In this document: positions 34,068 to 43,084 of the stretch, in pieces | How positions within the stretch are numbered: position 1 is the first letter of the stretch | Layout: the number at the start of each line of letters is the position of its first letter | NCBI GenBank assembly: GCA_903913285.1 | Contig: CAIWKO010000054.1 | Location: 1-64,000 of the forward strand | DNA length: 64,000 nucleotides | Reading direction: 5' to 3' | DNA from: an uncultured Bacteroidales bacterium | Lineage (GTDB): Bacteria; Bacteroidota; Bacteroidia; Bacteroidales; CAIWKO01 | The notes under the pieces: generated by a model | What the model was told of the DNA's origin: nothing | The model's input: only the letters and a program-made list of their open reading frames with translations | The model's database searches: none | Made by a program: the position numbers and the translations under genes

Positions 34068-34607
34068 TTAATTTTCGGGGTCGATATTTTCGTTGTTGAG
34101 ATATTCCAGAATGTCGTTATTATTGATGGTGGTATCGAACACGAATTTGGGTTCTTTTATTTGCTGTTTCACGCTGGTGTCGTCCATCTGAGCAACTGTA
34201 GCGAACTCATCGGGATTAAAAAACTTAATGCTGTCGCTGCTCATTTCCACCAGAGTATTTTCGTCGAGGTTATCTTCCAGATATTCCGTAATGGCGTCTT
34301 CATAGCTATTCAACGAAGCAAATTGTTCATGATTTTGAGTTTTGTGCGGCAGCAAAAGCGTAAAAATAAACAGCACGGCTATCACGGCAGCTGCCAAACC
34401 CGAAACCAGCGCGATGCGATGCGTCATACTGACTTTTTTCCCCTTTGTGGGATGCTGCGATTGTATCTTTTCCAGTAAAACAGAAGGTAGCTGCTCAAAA
34501 TAACCTTCGGGCACTTTAAACGGATTATCCGAACCGGGCAGAGCTTTTCGTTCTGATTCCGGTTCGATTTGATCCGCTGTTGGTATTTTAAAGGTCTGTT
34601 TTTTCAT
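34068..34607 (-). CDS. Putative anti-sigma factor, single-pass membrane protein
   Basis: A 179-residue protein with an N-terminal cytosolic part (about 1-65, including NPFKVPEGYFEQLPSVLLEK, a phrase common in these proteins). A transmembrane helix lies at about 66-87 (ALVSGLAAAVIAVLFIFTLL) and an acidic periplasmic domain follows (DAITEYLEDNLDENTLVEMS). No zinc-binding HxxxCxxC anti-sigma motif is present. The role is inferred from its position 37 bases after the sigma gene and its topology. Confidence 0.7.
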   Translation of the reverse strand: MKKQTFKIPTADQIEPESERKALPGSDNPFKVPEGYFEQLPSVLLEKIQSQHPTKGKKVSMTHRIALVSGLAAAVIAVLFIFTLLLPHKTQNHEQFASLNSYEDAITEYLEDNLDENTLVEMSSDSIKFFNPDEFATVAQMDDTSVKQQIKEPKFVFDTTINNNDILEYLNNENIDPEN

Positions 34608-34644
34608 GTTGCTGGTAGTTTAGATTAAAATATTATCGAAAGGT

Positions 34645-35193
34645 TTAATTGTCGATCAAATTTTTTTCAATTTTTTTAAAAGCGACGTGATATGATGCTT
34701 TCAGCGCGCCTTCGCTGGTGTTTAAAATCTCCGATATTTCCCCGAAAGGCAATTCGTCGAAATAGCGCATATTAAAAACCAAACGCTGCCGTTCGGGCAG
34801 GGCGAGTATCTCTTTTTGCAGCTTCAGTTGAATTTCTTCGGCATTAAAATAATTATCATCTTTCAGCGAATTGGCGAGTTTTTGCTCCACGCTGAAAAAA
34901 GGAATAAAATTCAGCAGTTTTTTACTTCGCAAAAAAGCCAGCGCTTCATTCACGGCAATACGGTATATCCAGGTCGATAATTTGGAATCTTCTCTGAAAC
35001 TTTCGAAATTATTCCAGATCTTCAAAAATATATTCTGAACGGTGTCGTTAGTATCTTCGTGCGAAATAACGATCTTGCGTACCAGCCAGTAAATCTTTTC
35101 CTGATAGGCACGAATCAGCAGCGTAAACCCTTTGTTTCGGGTATTTACGTCACGAAGTTGAAGTAAAATTTCCTCGTCTGATTCTGAATGCAT
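34645..35193 (-). CDS. ECF-type RNA polymerase sigma factor
   Basis: A 182-residue sigma-70 family factor with only regions 2 and 4. Region 2 carries YWLVRKIVISHEDTNDTVQN and IFLKIWNNF, with promoter-melting TWIYRIAVNEALAFLR. Region 4 carries LPERQRLVFNMRYFDELPFG then EISEILNTSEGALKASYHVA, an intact helix-turn-helix. It heads a three-gene operon with the putative anti-sigma and the secreted helical protein, a classic envelope-stress arrangement. No TAnnTTTG box was found just upstream, which would fit autoregulation through another promoter type. Confidence 0.93.
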   Translation of the reverse strand: MHSESDEEILLQLRDVNTRNKGFTLLIRAYQEKIYWLVRKIVISHEDTNDTVQNIFLKIWNNFESFREDSKLSTWIYRIAVNEALAFLRSKKLLNFIPFFSVEQKLANSLKDDNYFNAEEIQLKLQKEILALPERQRLVFNMRYFDELPFGEISEILNTSEGALKASYHVAFKKIEKNLIDN

Positions 35194-35321
35194 ATCAAAA
35201 TTTGAAGTTTAGATGAACGCCGGTTAAGAAAGTTTAAAATAACACAAATTTTTTGTAAAAACCGTTCACATCCGGTTTCTAAAAAATGATGTTACTTTGC
35301 AATAATTTAATAACGCATAAA

Positions 35322-35726
35322 ATGAAAAAAATATTTTTTATCCTGCTTTCGATCCTCATATTAGCATCGTGCACTTCCAAAAGAGAAAAAGCCATAGTGT
35401 TGAACAAATCGGGTATTCATAAAATGAATGATAATCATATCAAAGAAGCCCTGGCCGATTTCGACAAGGCTGTACAAACCGATCCTACGTTTGATCAGGC
35501 TTATTATTACCGCGGAAACATGAAATTCAGTTTAACCGACTATCAGGGCGCTTTGGCCGATTACACAAAAGCTATTGAGCTGAACCCGGGCTTTATGGAT
35601 GCGTATTGCAACCGGGCTCAGGTATATCAATCCATTGATCAGTTAGACAAAGCATGTCCCGATTGGAAAAAAGCAAAAGAATTGGGTCGTCCGAACCTGG
35701 AAGATAAATTAAGCCATTGCAACTAA
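35322..35726 (+). CDS. TPR-repeat lipoprotein
   Basis: A 134-residue lipoprotein starting at ATG 35322 (MKKIFFILLSILILASC, lipobox LASC). Three TPR units follow: HKMNDNHIKEALADFDKAVQ, DQAYYYRGNMKFSLTDYQGA with LADYTKAIELNPG, and DAYCNRAQVYQSIDQLDKAC. Such TPRs mediate protein contacts in the periplasm or inner leaflet of the outer membrane. Its stop is 2 bases from the stop of the converging ychF gene, with no terminator between them. Confidence 0.85.
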   Translation: MKKIFFILLSILILASCTSKREKAIVLNKSGIHKMNDNHIKEALADFDKAVQTDPTFDQAYYYRGNMKFSLTDYQGALADYTKAIELNPGFMDAYCNRAQVYQSIDQLDKACPDWKKAKELGRPNLEDKLSHCN

Positions 35727-35728
35727 AC

Positions 35729-36826
35729 TTACACGTTGAAGCGGATGTGCATGATATCGCCTTCTTCAACGATATAATTTTTTCCTTCAACATTAAATTT
35801 GCCAGCTTCCTTGCAGGCGTGTTCCGAGCCTAAAGTCACAAAATCGTTATATTTCATAACTTCAGCCCTGATAAAACCTCTTTCAAGGTCGGAATGTATT
35901 ACGCCCGATGCCTGCGGGGCTGTCATGCCGGCTTTAATGGTCCAGGCTTTCGCTTCTTTGGGTCCGGCAGTATAAAAGGTGCGCAGGTTGAGCAAATGAA
36001 ATGCCGATTTGATGAGTTTGTTCACACCGGGTTCTGAAAGTCCCACGTCGTTCAGAAATATCATGCGGTCTTCAATAGTTTCCAGTTCGGCGATCTCGGC
36101 TTCCAGTTTTCCGGCGATAACCAAAACTTCCGTGTTCTCATTTTTAACCGCTTCTTTCAATTGGTCAACATAAGCATTTCCGTTCACGGCCGAAGCGTCG
36201 TCCACGTTACAGACATAAATAACAGGTTTTTCGGTAAGCAAACACAGATCGCGCACCAGTTTACGGTCTTCAGCCGAAACATCTAAAGTTCGGGCCGACT
36301 GAAACGATTCAAGATGGTTTTTATAATGCGTCAGTACATCAAAAGCGCGTTTGGCTTCTTTATCTCCGGTTTTTGCAAGCTTCTCGGTCTTCACCAGTTT
36401 GCGGTCTATCAGATCCAGATCATTTATCTGCAACTCCAGGTCGATAATTTCTTTATCGCGAACCGCATTTACCGAACCTTCAATATGTGGCAGGTTTTCA
36501 TCATCAAAACAGCGTATCACATGTATGATAGCATCCGTTTGACGTATGTCTGAAAGGAATGAATTGCCAACGCCTTCTCCCTTGCTCGAACCTTTGGTCA
36601 GTCCCGGAATATCAACTATTTCAACGGCAGCATGAACCACTTTGGCCGCCTTTACCAGTTTCTCCAGAACATACAAACGGTCGTCGGGAACATTCACGAT
36701 CGCCACGTTCGATTTGTTTGAACTGAACGCAAAATTGGTGATCTGCGCTTTTGTATTCGACATGCAATTAAAGATGGTGGTTTTGCCGCTATTCGCCAAA
36801 CCTATGATTCCGCAATTCAAACCCAT
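35729..36826 (-). CDS. ychF: Ribosome-binding ATPase/GTPase YchF
   Basis: A 365-residue Obg-family P-loop protein. The start is set at ATG 36826 (MGLNCGIIGLANSGKTTIFN), the canonical N-terminus with the Walker A GLANSGKTT. Switch II is DIPGLTKGSSKGEGVGNSFL, the base-specificity position reads CNVDD (NxxE/D type rather than NKxD, as in ATP-preferring YchF), and a C-terminal TGS-like domain ends YIVEEGDIMHIRFNV. It is universal and ribosome-associated. The 20-codon upstream extension is not conserved. Confidence 0.96.
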   Translation of the reverse strand: MGLNCGIIGLANSGKTTIFNCMSNTKAQITNFAFSSNKSNVAIVNVPDDRLYVLEKLVKAAKVVHAAVEIVDIPGLTKGSSKGEGVGNSFLSDIRQTDAIIHVIRCFDDENLPHIEGSVNAVRDKEIIDLELQINDLDLIDRKLVKTEKLAKTGDKEAKRAFDVLTHYKNHLESFQSARTLDVSAEDRKLVRDLCLLTEKPVIYVCNVDDASAVNGNAYVDQLKEAVKNENTEVLVIAGKLEAEIAELETIEDRMIFLNDVGLSEPGVNKLIKSAFHLLNLRTFYTAGPKEAKAWTIKAGMTAPQASGVIHSDLERGFIRAEVMKYNDFVTLGSEHACKEAGKFNVEGKNYIVEEGDIMHIRFNV

Positions 36827-36982
36827 AAAATTCTTTTTTGCAAATGTAGCCATTTTTGAGTCTGCGACGGCTATTGTACGCATCATTAATCCTGATTTGG
36901 ATTTTAACAGGCATAACGTCAGGCTGCTAAAAAAACTTATTCTTTATTTTTGAACAATCTTTAGCGAAACAGTAAAAAGCTA

Positions 36983-36990
36983 TAAATTTG
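36983..36990 (+). promoter_or_regulatory. Candidate -7 box (TAAATTTG) for the transketolase operon
   Basis: TAAATTTG fits TAnnTTTG, with the translation start 14 bases further on (37004). No TTG is present at the expected -33 distance, so the assignment is weak. Confidence 0.35.
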
Positions 36991-37003
36991 AAAAAAAATA
37001 TTT

Positions 37004-37846
37004 ATGCCAACAAACGACGAATTAAAAAATATTGCCACTCAGGTTAGGCGCGATCTGCTACGAATGATACACGCAGTTAATTCAGGCCATCCCGGCGGTT
37101 CATTGGGCTGTGCCGATCTGATCACCTGCCTCTATTTTTCCGTAATGGAACATAATCCCCACTTCACCATGGACGGGTTGAACGAAGATATTTTCTTTTT
37201 GTCGAACGGACATCTGTCTGCCGCATGGTATAGTGTGTTGGCACGTTCGGGATATTTTCCCGTTTCGGAGCTTGCCACTTTCCGTAAGTTGGGATCCCGT
37301 TTGCAGGGGCATCCCACACCGGCCGAACATTTGCCCGGCATCCGCATAGCATCCGGTTCGTTGGGACAGGGAATGTCGAATGCAATTGGAACTGCAACTT
37401 CAAAAAAACTCAATAAAGATACACATCTGGTTTTTAGTTTGCACGGCGACGGTGAACTGGATGAAGGGCAAATTTGGGAAGCTATGATGTATGCTGCTGC
37501 CAAAAAGGTCGATAATCTGATATCGATAGTTGATTGTAACGGGAAACAGATCGACGGGCCGGTAGAGGAAGTAATGTCTCTGGGCAACCTGCATGCCAAG
37601 TTCGAGGCATTCGGGTGGAAGGTGTTTGAGATGAACGGAAACAACATCCCCGAAGTTATTGATATGCTCAAGATCGCAAAAGCAAATACTTTTAAAGGGC
37701 AGCCCATCGTTATATTGATGAAGACCGAAATGGGTTTCGGAGTTGATTTTATGATGGGCACACACAAATGGCACGGTGTGGCTCCCAACGACGAACAATT
37801 GAAAACAGCATTGGCTCAATTACCCGAAACGCTCGGCGATTATTAA
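37004..37846 (+). CDS. Transketolase, N-terminal subunit
   Basis: A 280-residue thiamine-diphosphate-binding half of a split transketolase. Key segments are NSGHPGGSLGCADL (pyrophosphate-side His), SNGHLSAAWYSVLA, ASGSLGQGMSNAIGTA and the TPP/Mg motif HGDGELDEGQIWEAMMYAAA followed by SIVDCNGKQIDGP. It pairs with the C-terminal subunit encoded at 39259-40215 to form the active enzyme of the non-oxidative pentose phosphate pathway. Unusually, a secreted VWA protein gene lies between the two halves, with gaps of only 14 and 9 bases. Confidence 0.95.
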   Translation: MPTNDELKNIATQVRRDLLRMIHAVNSGHPGGSLGCADLITCLYFSVMEHNPHFTMDGLNEDIFFLSNGHLSAAWYSVLARSGYFPVSELATFRKLGSRLQGHPTPAEHLPGIRIASGSLGQGMSNAIGTATSKKLNKDTHLVFSLHGDGELDEGQIWEAMMYAAAKKVDNLISIVDCNGKQIDGPVEEVMSLGNLHAKFEAFGWKVFEMNGNNIPEVIDMLKIAKANTFKGQPIVILMKTEMGFGVDFMMGTHKWHGVAPNDEQLKTALAQLPETLGDY

Positions 37847-37860
37847 CCTAAGCTAAAAAA

Positions 37861-39249
37861 ATGAAACATCTGTTCCTGAAGTTTTTTCTGTTAGCACTTT
37901 GCGGCATGCTTTTGACCGTAAACAGTTTTGCGCAGGTTAAAGAAAAAGAAAAACCGAAACCTGTAACGCGCATATTGTTTGTTTTCGATGCTTCGCAAAG
38001 TATGCTCGGCTTGTGGCAAAGCGACCGTAAGATAACGATAGCCAACAAACTGATGGCCGAAATACTGGATAGTTTGGTCGATGTTCCCGATCTGCAATTG
38101 GGTTTGCGGGTTTTTGGCCATCAAAAAACATTTCCGCCTCAGGATTGTAACGATTCGAAACTGGAAATTCCGATAGGCTACTTCAATATCGAAAAGATCA
38201 AGAACAAACTAAAAACCGTTAATCCGAAAGGTACCACTCCGATAGCCGCTTCGCTCGAAGCTGCCGGAGGTGATTTTCCGCCCTGCGATAATTGCAGGAA
38301 CATCATTATATTAATTACCGACGGAATTGAAGAATGCAGCGGCGACCCCTGCGCGGTTTCATTGGCCTTGCAAAAGAACGGTATTGCGCTCAAGCCTTTT
38401 ATCATCGGTATCGGAAAAAGCTTTAAAGATGCTTTCGATTGCGTGGGAACTTATTTTGATGCAACCACCGAAAAAGATTTCAGCAATGCCCTCAAAGTGG
38501 TGATATCGCAAGCGCTCAATTCTACCACCGCTCAGGTGAATTTGATGGATGCTTACGGAAAATCTACCGAAACCAATGTAGGTATGACCTTCTACGATAA
38601 TTTTTCGGGGCTTATCAAATATGATTTCGTGCACACGATAAATAATATGGGATTGCCCGATACCCTGATACTCGATCCTTTGCTGGCATATAATATCGTG
38701 GTGCATACCATTCCGCCCGTGCATAAGGATAGTGTGGCCATCACACCCGGAAAACATACCACTATTGCTATAGATGCACCGCAAGGCTCTCTGGAATTGA
38801 AAGTAGGAGGGAACTACCCTTCGGTAAAAAACCTTTCGTGCATCGTTAGGCAAGCAGGTAAGATGCAAACGCTGAATGTGCAGTCGTTTAATGATAAGAC
38901 AAAATATATTATCGGCAAATACGATCTGGAAGTGCTGAGCCTGCCGCGTATGCAAGTGAAAGATGTGGAAATACGCCAAAGTTATAATACCACGGTCGAA
39001 ATACCGATGCCCGGCATAGCTGTGATACAGCCGAGCATGAGAGGGTATGGGGCCATTTATCTGGAAGATAAGAACAAACTCACGATGATATATACCCTGA
39101 ACGAAAGCGGCGAACAGGAAACCCTGTATATGCTTCCGGGAAACTATCGCGTGATATTCCGTTCGAAAGGTTCAACCCGATCGTTATATACCGTCGAAAA
39201 ATCGTTTAAAATTGAATCGGGTGCAACTACCCACGTGAATTTTTATTAA
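37861..39249 (+). CDS. Secreted von Willebrand factor A domain protein
   Basis: A 462-residue exported protein (signal peptide at 1-25 ending SFAQ). The VWA domain (about 35-220) has a complete MIDAS: DASQS at 43-47, a Thr in NPKGTTPIA near 124 and an Asp in LITDGIEEC near 153. Cysteine pairs (DCNDSK, CDNCRN, EECSGDPC) suggest disulfides. The C-terminal region is beta-rich (DIEIRQSYNTTVEI-like strands). Metal-dependent ligand or protein binding in the periplasm is likely. It is transcribed between the transketolase halves with short gaps, although its compartment differs from theirs. Confidence 0.88.
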   Translation: MKHLFLKFFLLALCGMLLTVNSFAQVKEKEKPKPVTRILFVFDASQSMLGLWQSDRKITIANKLMAEILDSLVDVPDLQLGLRVFGHQKTFPPQDCNDSKLEIPIGYFNIEKIKNKLKTVNPKGTTPIAASLEAAGGDFPPCDNCRNIIILITDGIEECSGDPCAVSLALQKNGIALKPFIIGIGKSFKDAFDCVGTYFDATTEKDFSNALKVVISQALNSTTAQVNLMDAYGKSTETNVGMTFYDNFSGLIKYDFVHTINNMGLPDTLILDPLLAYNIVVHTIPPVHKDSVAITPGKHTTIAIDAPQGSLELKVGGNYPSVKNLSCIVRQAGKMQTLNVQSFNDKTKYIIGKYDLEVLSLPRMQVKDVEIRQSYNTTVEIPMPGIAVIQPSMRGYGAIYLEDKNKLTMIYTLNESGEQETLYMLPGNYRVIFRSKGSTRSLYTVEKSFKIESGATTHVNFY

Positions 39250-39258
39250 ATTAAACTC

Positions 39259-40215
39259 ATGAGAAACTATCAGAAAACAGGAGAAAAAGACACCCGTTCG
39301 GGCTTCGGCGAAGCTTTGCTCGAACTGGGCAGAACTAACCCCAACGTTGTGGCGCTGTGTGCCGACCTTATCGGTTCGCTGAAAATGGATGCATTCGTGA
39401 AAGAATTTCCCGACCGTTTTTTTCAGGTGGGCATAGCCGAAGCCAACATGATAAGCATCGCGGCAGGGATGACCATAGGCGGAAAAATTCCGTTCACAGG
39501 AACCTTTGCCAATTTCTCGACGGGCAGGGTTTACGACCAGATCAGACAGGGAGTTGCCTACTCGAACAAAAACGTGAAGATATGTGCCTCGCACGCCGGC
39601 ATCACATTGGGCGAAGACGGAGCCACGCATCAGATCATGGAAGATATCGGGTTGATGAAGATGCTGCCCAATATGGTGGTGATTAATACCTGCGATTTTA
39701 ACCAGACCAAAGCAGCCACCAAGGCAATTGCCGACTATATAGGCCCCGTCTATCTGCGTTTCGGCAGGCCTAAGGTGCCCGTGTTCATTCCCGAAGACGA
39801 GCCTTTTGTGATCGGAAAAGCCCTGCAACTTACCGAAGGAAAAGATGTGAGCATTTTTGCCACGGGACATCTGGTGTGGAAAGCATTGGAAGCTGTGAAT
39901 ATACTTAAAGAAAAAGGTATTGAGGTCGAACTGATAAACATCCACACCATAAAACCCCTCGACGAGGATGCTATAGTAAATTCGGTGGCTAAAACCCGCT
40001 GCGTGGTAACTGCCGAAGAGCACGAGATGAACGGCGGATTGGGCGACAGCATAGCACAATTGCTGGGCAGAAAACTACCTACGCCGCTTGAAATGGTTGC
40101 TGTGAACGACAAATTCGGCGAAAGCGGAACCCCCGACGAACTGATGACGAAATACGGTCTGGACACGGTGAACGTGGTGGAGGCCGTGATGAAGGTGATG
40201 GGAAGAAAGCGTTAA
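39259..40215 (+). CDS. Transketolase, C-terminal subunit
   Basis: A 318-residue half with the pyrimidine-binding and C-terminal domains of transketolase: DTRSGFGEALLELGRTNPNV, VGIAEANMISIAAGMTIGGK (catalytic Glu in GIAEANM), GEDGATHQIMEDIGLMKMLP and VTAEEHEMNGGLGDSIAQLL. Works with the product of 37004-37846. The stop is followed by low-complexity DNA (GATGGAATGATGGATGG-type runs, 40216-40359) before the VOC gene. Confidence 0.95.
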   Translation: MRNYQKTGEKDTRSGFGEALLELGRTNPNVVALCADLIGSLKMDAFVKEFPDRFFQVGIAEANMISIAAGMTIGGKIPFTGTFANFSTGRVYDQIRQGVAYSNKNVKICASHAGITLGEDGATHQIMEDIGLMKMLPNMVVINTCDFNQTKAATKAIADYIGPVYLRFGRPKVPVFIPEDEPFVIGKALQLTEGKDVSIFATGHLVWKALEAVNILKEKGIEVELINIHTIKPLDEDAIVNSVAKTRCVVTAEEHEMNGGLGDSIAQLLGRKLPTPLEMVAVNDKFGESGTPDELMTKYGLDTVNVVEAVMKVMGRKR

Positions 40216-40359
40216 TTTGAAAATGATATAATTATACAATGATATAATGGATTGATGGAATGATGGATGGGTGGAAAGATGGAAAAATACCATGGCTTGT
40301 GGCTTATGGCTCTTGGCCAACACCAATCGCAAATCGCTATTCACTAATCGCTAAAACAA

Positions 40360-40755
40360 ATGATACAGCAAGATAATCACGTTGAAATAATATTGTATGT
40401 GGCCGATCGGGCGCGCAGCCGCGATTTTTACAAGAGCATACTGGGCTATGACCCGGTGGTGGATGTGCCGGGCATGACGGAGTTTCAACTGAACGAGTTT
40501 TGCAAGCTGGGTTTGATGCCCGAGAAAGGCATTGCCAAAATATTGAAAAACAAAACCCAACCTCCCGCATCGGGCAACGGCATACCCCGCTGCGAATTAT
40601 ACTTGATGGTTGACGATCCGGCTCAAAGCATGAAGTTCGCCCTGAAAAACGGGGCTATCGGCGTCAGCAATGCCAAAGTACACGTCTGGAGACACAAGGT
40701 TGCTTATGTGCAGGACCCCGACGGACACATTGTGGCGTTTGCGAAAGTTTTGTAG
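40360..40755 (+). CDS. Vicinal oxygen chelate (glyoxalase/bleomycin-resistance-like) protein
   Basis: A 131-residue protein with the paired beta-alpha-beta-beta-beta layout of the VOC superfamily: EIILYVADRARSRDFYKSIL at the start and LYLMVDDPAQSMKFALKNGA then VAYVQDPDGHIVAFAKVL. The usual C-terminal metal ligand Glu (H-x-x-E/E-x-A) appears as Ala in IVAFAK, so metal binding or catalysis is uncertain. The substrate is unknown. Confidence 0.8.
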   Translation: MIQQDNHVEIILYVADRARSRDFYKSILGYDPVVDVPGMTEFQLNEFCKLGLMPEKGIAKILKNKTQPPASGNGIPRCELYLMVDDPAQSMKFALKNGAIGVSNAKVHVWRHKVAYVQDPDGHIVAFAKVL

Positions 40756-40800
40756 TTGATTTGTTTGTCGTTTGCTGTTTGGTGATTTTTTAATAATAAT

Positions 40801-40832
40801 TTGATTTCTATTCTATTTTCTTTTTATCTTTG
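40801..40832 (+). promoter_or_regulatory. Bacteroidota-type promoter
   Basis: TTG at 40801-40803, a 21-base spacer and TATCTTTG at 40825-40832 match the -33/-7 arrangement. Start of transcription would be near 40838, about 11 bases before the ATG at 40849. Confidence 0.65.
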
Positions 40833-40848
40833 AGGATATTTAGGTGTT

Positions 40849-42909
40849 ATGAAAAAAACTTTTGCTTTCATAGTATTCCTGCTTTTATCCGTTTTTCTGT
40901 TTTCCCAAACCAACCATGCCCCAACGGCTGTTGATGATTATGCCACTACCACCCGCGGCCATGTTATCGTGAATGTGCTGGCCAATGATTTTGATGTAGA
41001 TGGGGATTCGATTGCACTATTTTATTGTTATCCAACCCCACATCATGGTACCATAAATATTGTTCAGGGGAAAATTGAATATACTGCCAATAGTAATTAT
41101 TTAGGTGGAATGGATACTCTAAGATATGTCATTCGCGATTTTGGTCACGACACAACAAAATCTGCTGCCGGTAGGTTGATCCTTATAGTAGATAACACCT
41201 TATTTGCTGGCTCGGTTGATATCAATAATATAAATGCTGCTGTAAATGCCAACGGTTCACTATTTTCATATAAAATTCCGAATCATAGTTCAAGTGTTTG
41301 GAATTATTACCCAAAATTTGAAGTTCCCAAAGGAAGCGGCAAAAATTCAATGTTTTGCGGAAATTTTTGGATAGGAGGGATTGATAATTCCGATTCTTTG
41401 CATGTTGCCGCCCTGATGTATGAATGTGAAGGAAGTGATTTTTGGGCAGGACCTATTTCTAATGTTTATGATTCCGCGTATGATTATAAATATAAAAGGC
41501 TGTGGAAAATTACGAAGGCTGATATCGATTATCATATTGCTCATTGCTGGGACGTGAATTATACTCCTATTCAAGCAATACTTGACTGGCCCGGAAACGG
41601 AGATGTAAGCAAAGGGCAATCGGCCATAATAGCTCCATTTTACGACCGCAACGGCGATGGTATCTACGATCCAAACTCGGGCGATTATCCTTTGATTAAA
41701 GGTGATGAAGCCGTATTTTTCGTGTTTAACGATGATCGATTACCTCATACCGAAACCGGAGGCACCAAACTGGGAGTGGAAGTGCAAGCCATGCTTTATG
41801 CATTCGATTGTCCTACCGATTCTGCTTTATGGAACGCCATTTTCGTGAGCTATAAGATCATCAACCGTTCTGCAAATACTTATCACGATGCTTATGTTGG
41901 CTTTTTCTCTGATAATGAAATTGGCTATGGTTATGATGATTATGTCGCCTGTGATGTGCAGAGGGGAAGTTTTTACAGTTACAACGGGGTAGATCGTGAT
42001 GGCTCAGGTTCTTCAATTTCTTATGGTTATTTTCCTCCGGCACAATCGGTAACCGTGTTGGGTGGTCCTTTTATTGATCCCGATGATATTGACAACCCAG
42101 CCGGAAATTGCGATGAAGGTATTAACGGATTGAATTTTGGAAATAATATTATTGACGACGAAAGATATGGTTTGAGTTTTTCAGGTATGATTAATGGAAC
42201 AGGAGGATTTGATGCTATAACGTACCCCTATACTGCGCTTCAATACTATTATTATTTGAAAGGCTATTGGAAAGACGGAGTGCAAAAGCATTATTGGGGC
42301 AACGGACATCCGCAAGCCGGCGGAACCGGGCCTGTTTGCAGATATTCGTTTCCCGGTACATCAGACCCCTGCAATTACGGTACATGGGGTGTAGATCCCG
42401 GTGGCACCGAACCCTGGACAGAGGAACAAGCCGGCAATTCACCTTATGACAGGCGAAGCCACGGTTCGTCGGGTCCATTCACATTTTATCCCGGTCAGGT
42501 GGAATATCTCGATCTGGCTTTTGTGAACGGGCGCAATTTTGCCGATTCGAGCGCCAAAGCTGCCATCCCCGTGATGCAAACGCGCATCGACAGTGTGCGC
42601 AGCTATTTTATTAAAGATAAAACACCCTGCGGCGGGCGCTTTTCGGGCTATAAACCGACTGTGGAAACCCCGGGCTTCCTGTATGTGTATCCAAACCCGA
42701 CCAACGGCAGCATTTGGCTGGAATATGCTCCAGGCAGTTTCACGCACTTTATAATGTTCGATATAATTGGCAATGTTATTATGTCGGGCGCTATCAGCGA
42801 AACCCGCAAACATCAGATCGATGTTTCGGCTTTGCGCAGCGGTATGTATTTTTTAAGTGTGGACGACGGTGTGAACATCACGATACGGAAGATCATTAAG
42901 GTTGATTAG
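40849..42909 (+). CDS. Large type IX-secreted protein with cadherin/Ig-like N-domain
   Basis: A 686-residue protein with a signal peptide (MKKTFAFIVFLLLSVFLFSQ). An Ig/cadherin-like domain at about 24-110 (APTAVDDYATTTRGHVIVNV, then LANDFDVDGDS and TANSNYLGGMDTLRYVI) has the Ca-binding flavour of VCBS/Big_9 repeats. A long central region is rich in Asp, Gly and aromatic residues (YDRNGDGIYDPNSGDYPLIK is dockerin/EF-loop-like). The C-terminal sorting domain reads VYPNPTNGSIWLEY, MFDIIGNVIMSG and SGMYFLSVDDGVNITIRKII. Predicted surface protein; central function unknown. Confidence 0.88.
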   Translation: MKKTFAFIVFLLLSVFLFSQTNHAPTAVDDYATTTRGHVIVNVLANDFDVDGDSIALFYCYPTPHHGTINIVQGKIEYTANSNYLGGMDTLRYVIRDFGHDTTKSAAGRLILIVDNTLFAGSVDINNINAAVNANGSLFSYKIPNHSSSVWNYYPKFEVPKGSGKNSMFCGNFWIGGIDNSDSLHVAALMYECEGSDFWAGPISNVYDSAYDYKYKRLWKITKADIDYHIAHCWDVNYTPIQAILDWPGNGDVSKGQSAIIAPFYDRNGDGIYDPNSGDYPLIKGDEAVFFVFNDDRLPHTETGGTKLGVEVQAMLYAFDCPTDSALWNAIFVSYKIINRSANTYHDAYVGFFSDNEIGYGYDDYVACDVQRGSFYSYNGVDRDGSGSSISYGYFPPAQSVTVLGGPFIDPDDIDNPAGNCDEGINGLNFGNNIIDDERYGLSFSGMINGTGGFDAITYPYTALQYYYYLKGYWKDGVQKHYWGNGHPQAGGTGPVCRYSFPGTSDPCNYGTWGVDPGGTEPWTEEQAGNSPYDRRSHGSSGPFTFYPGQVEYLDLAFVNGRNFADSSAKAAIPVMQTRIDSVRSYFIKDKTPCGGRFSGYKPTVETPGFLYVYPNPTNGSIWLEYAPGSFTHFIMFDIIGNVIMSGAISETRKHQIDVSALRSGMYFLSVDDGVNITIRKIIKVD

Positions 42910-43084
42910 GTGAAAAAAGATTATTGGTTTGTGGTTTCTGATAAAAATTCCAAATCACAAAAAACAAAACACAAATAAATTCCAAGACTCAATAATCAAA
43001 TTACAAACGTTGGCATAGGGCGGTTTGGAAATTGATAGTTTTGGAGTTTCGATATTATTTGTTATTTTCTTTTTGTTGTTTGGG

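Noticed and set aside
42910-43084. A terminator between the converging genes at 42909 and 43085
   Set aside because: Only a weak TTTGTGGTTT/AAATCACAAA pairing with a 14-base loop and no T-tract was seen.
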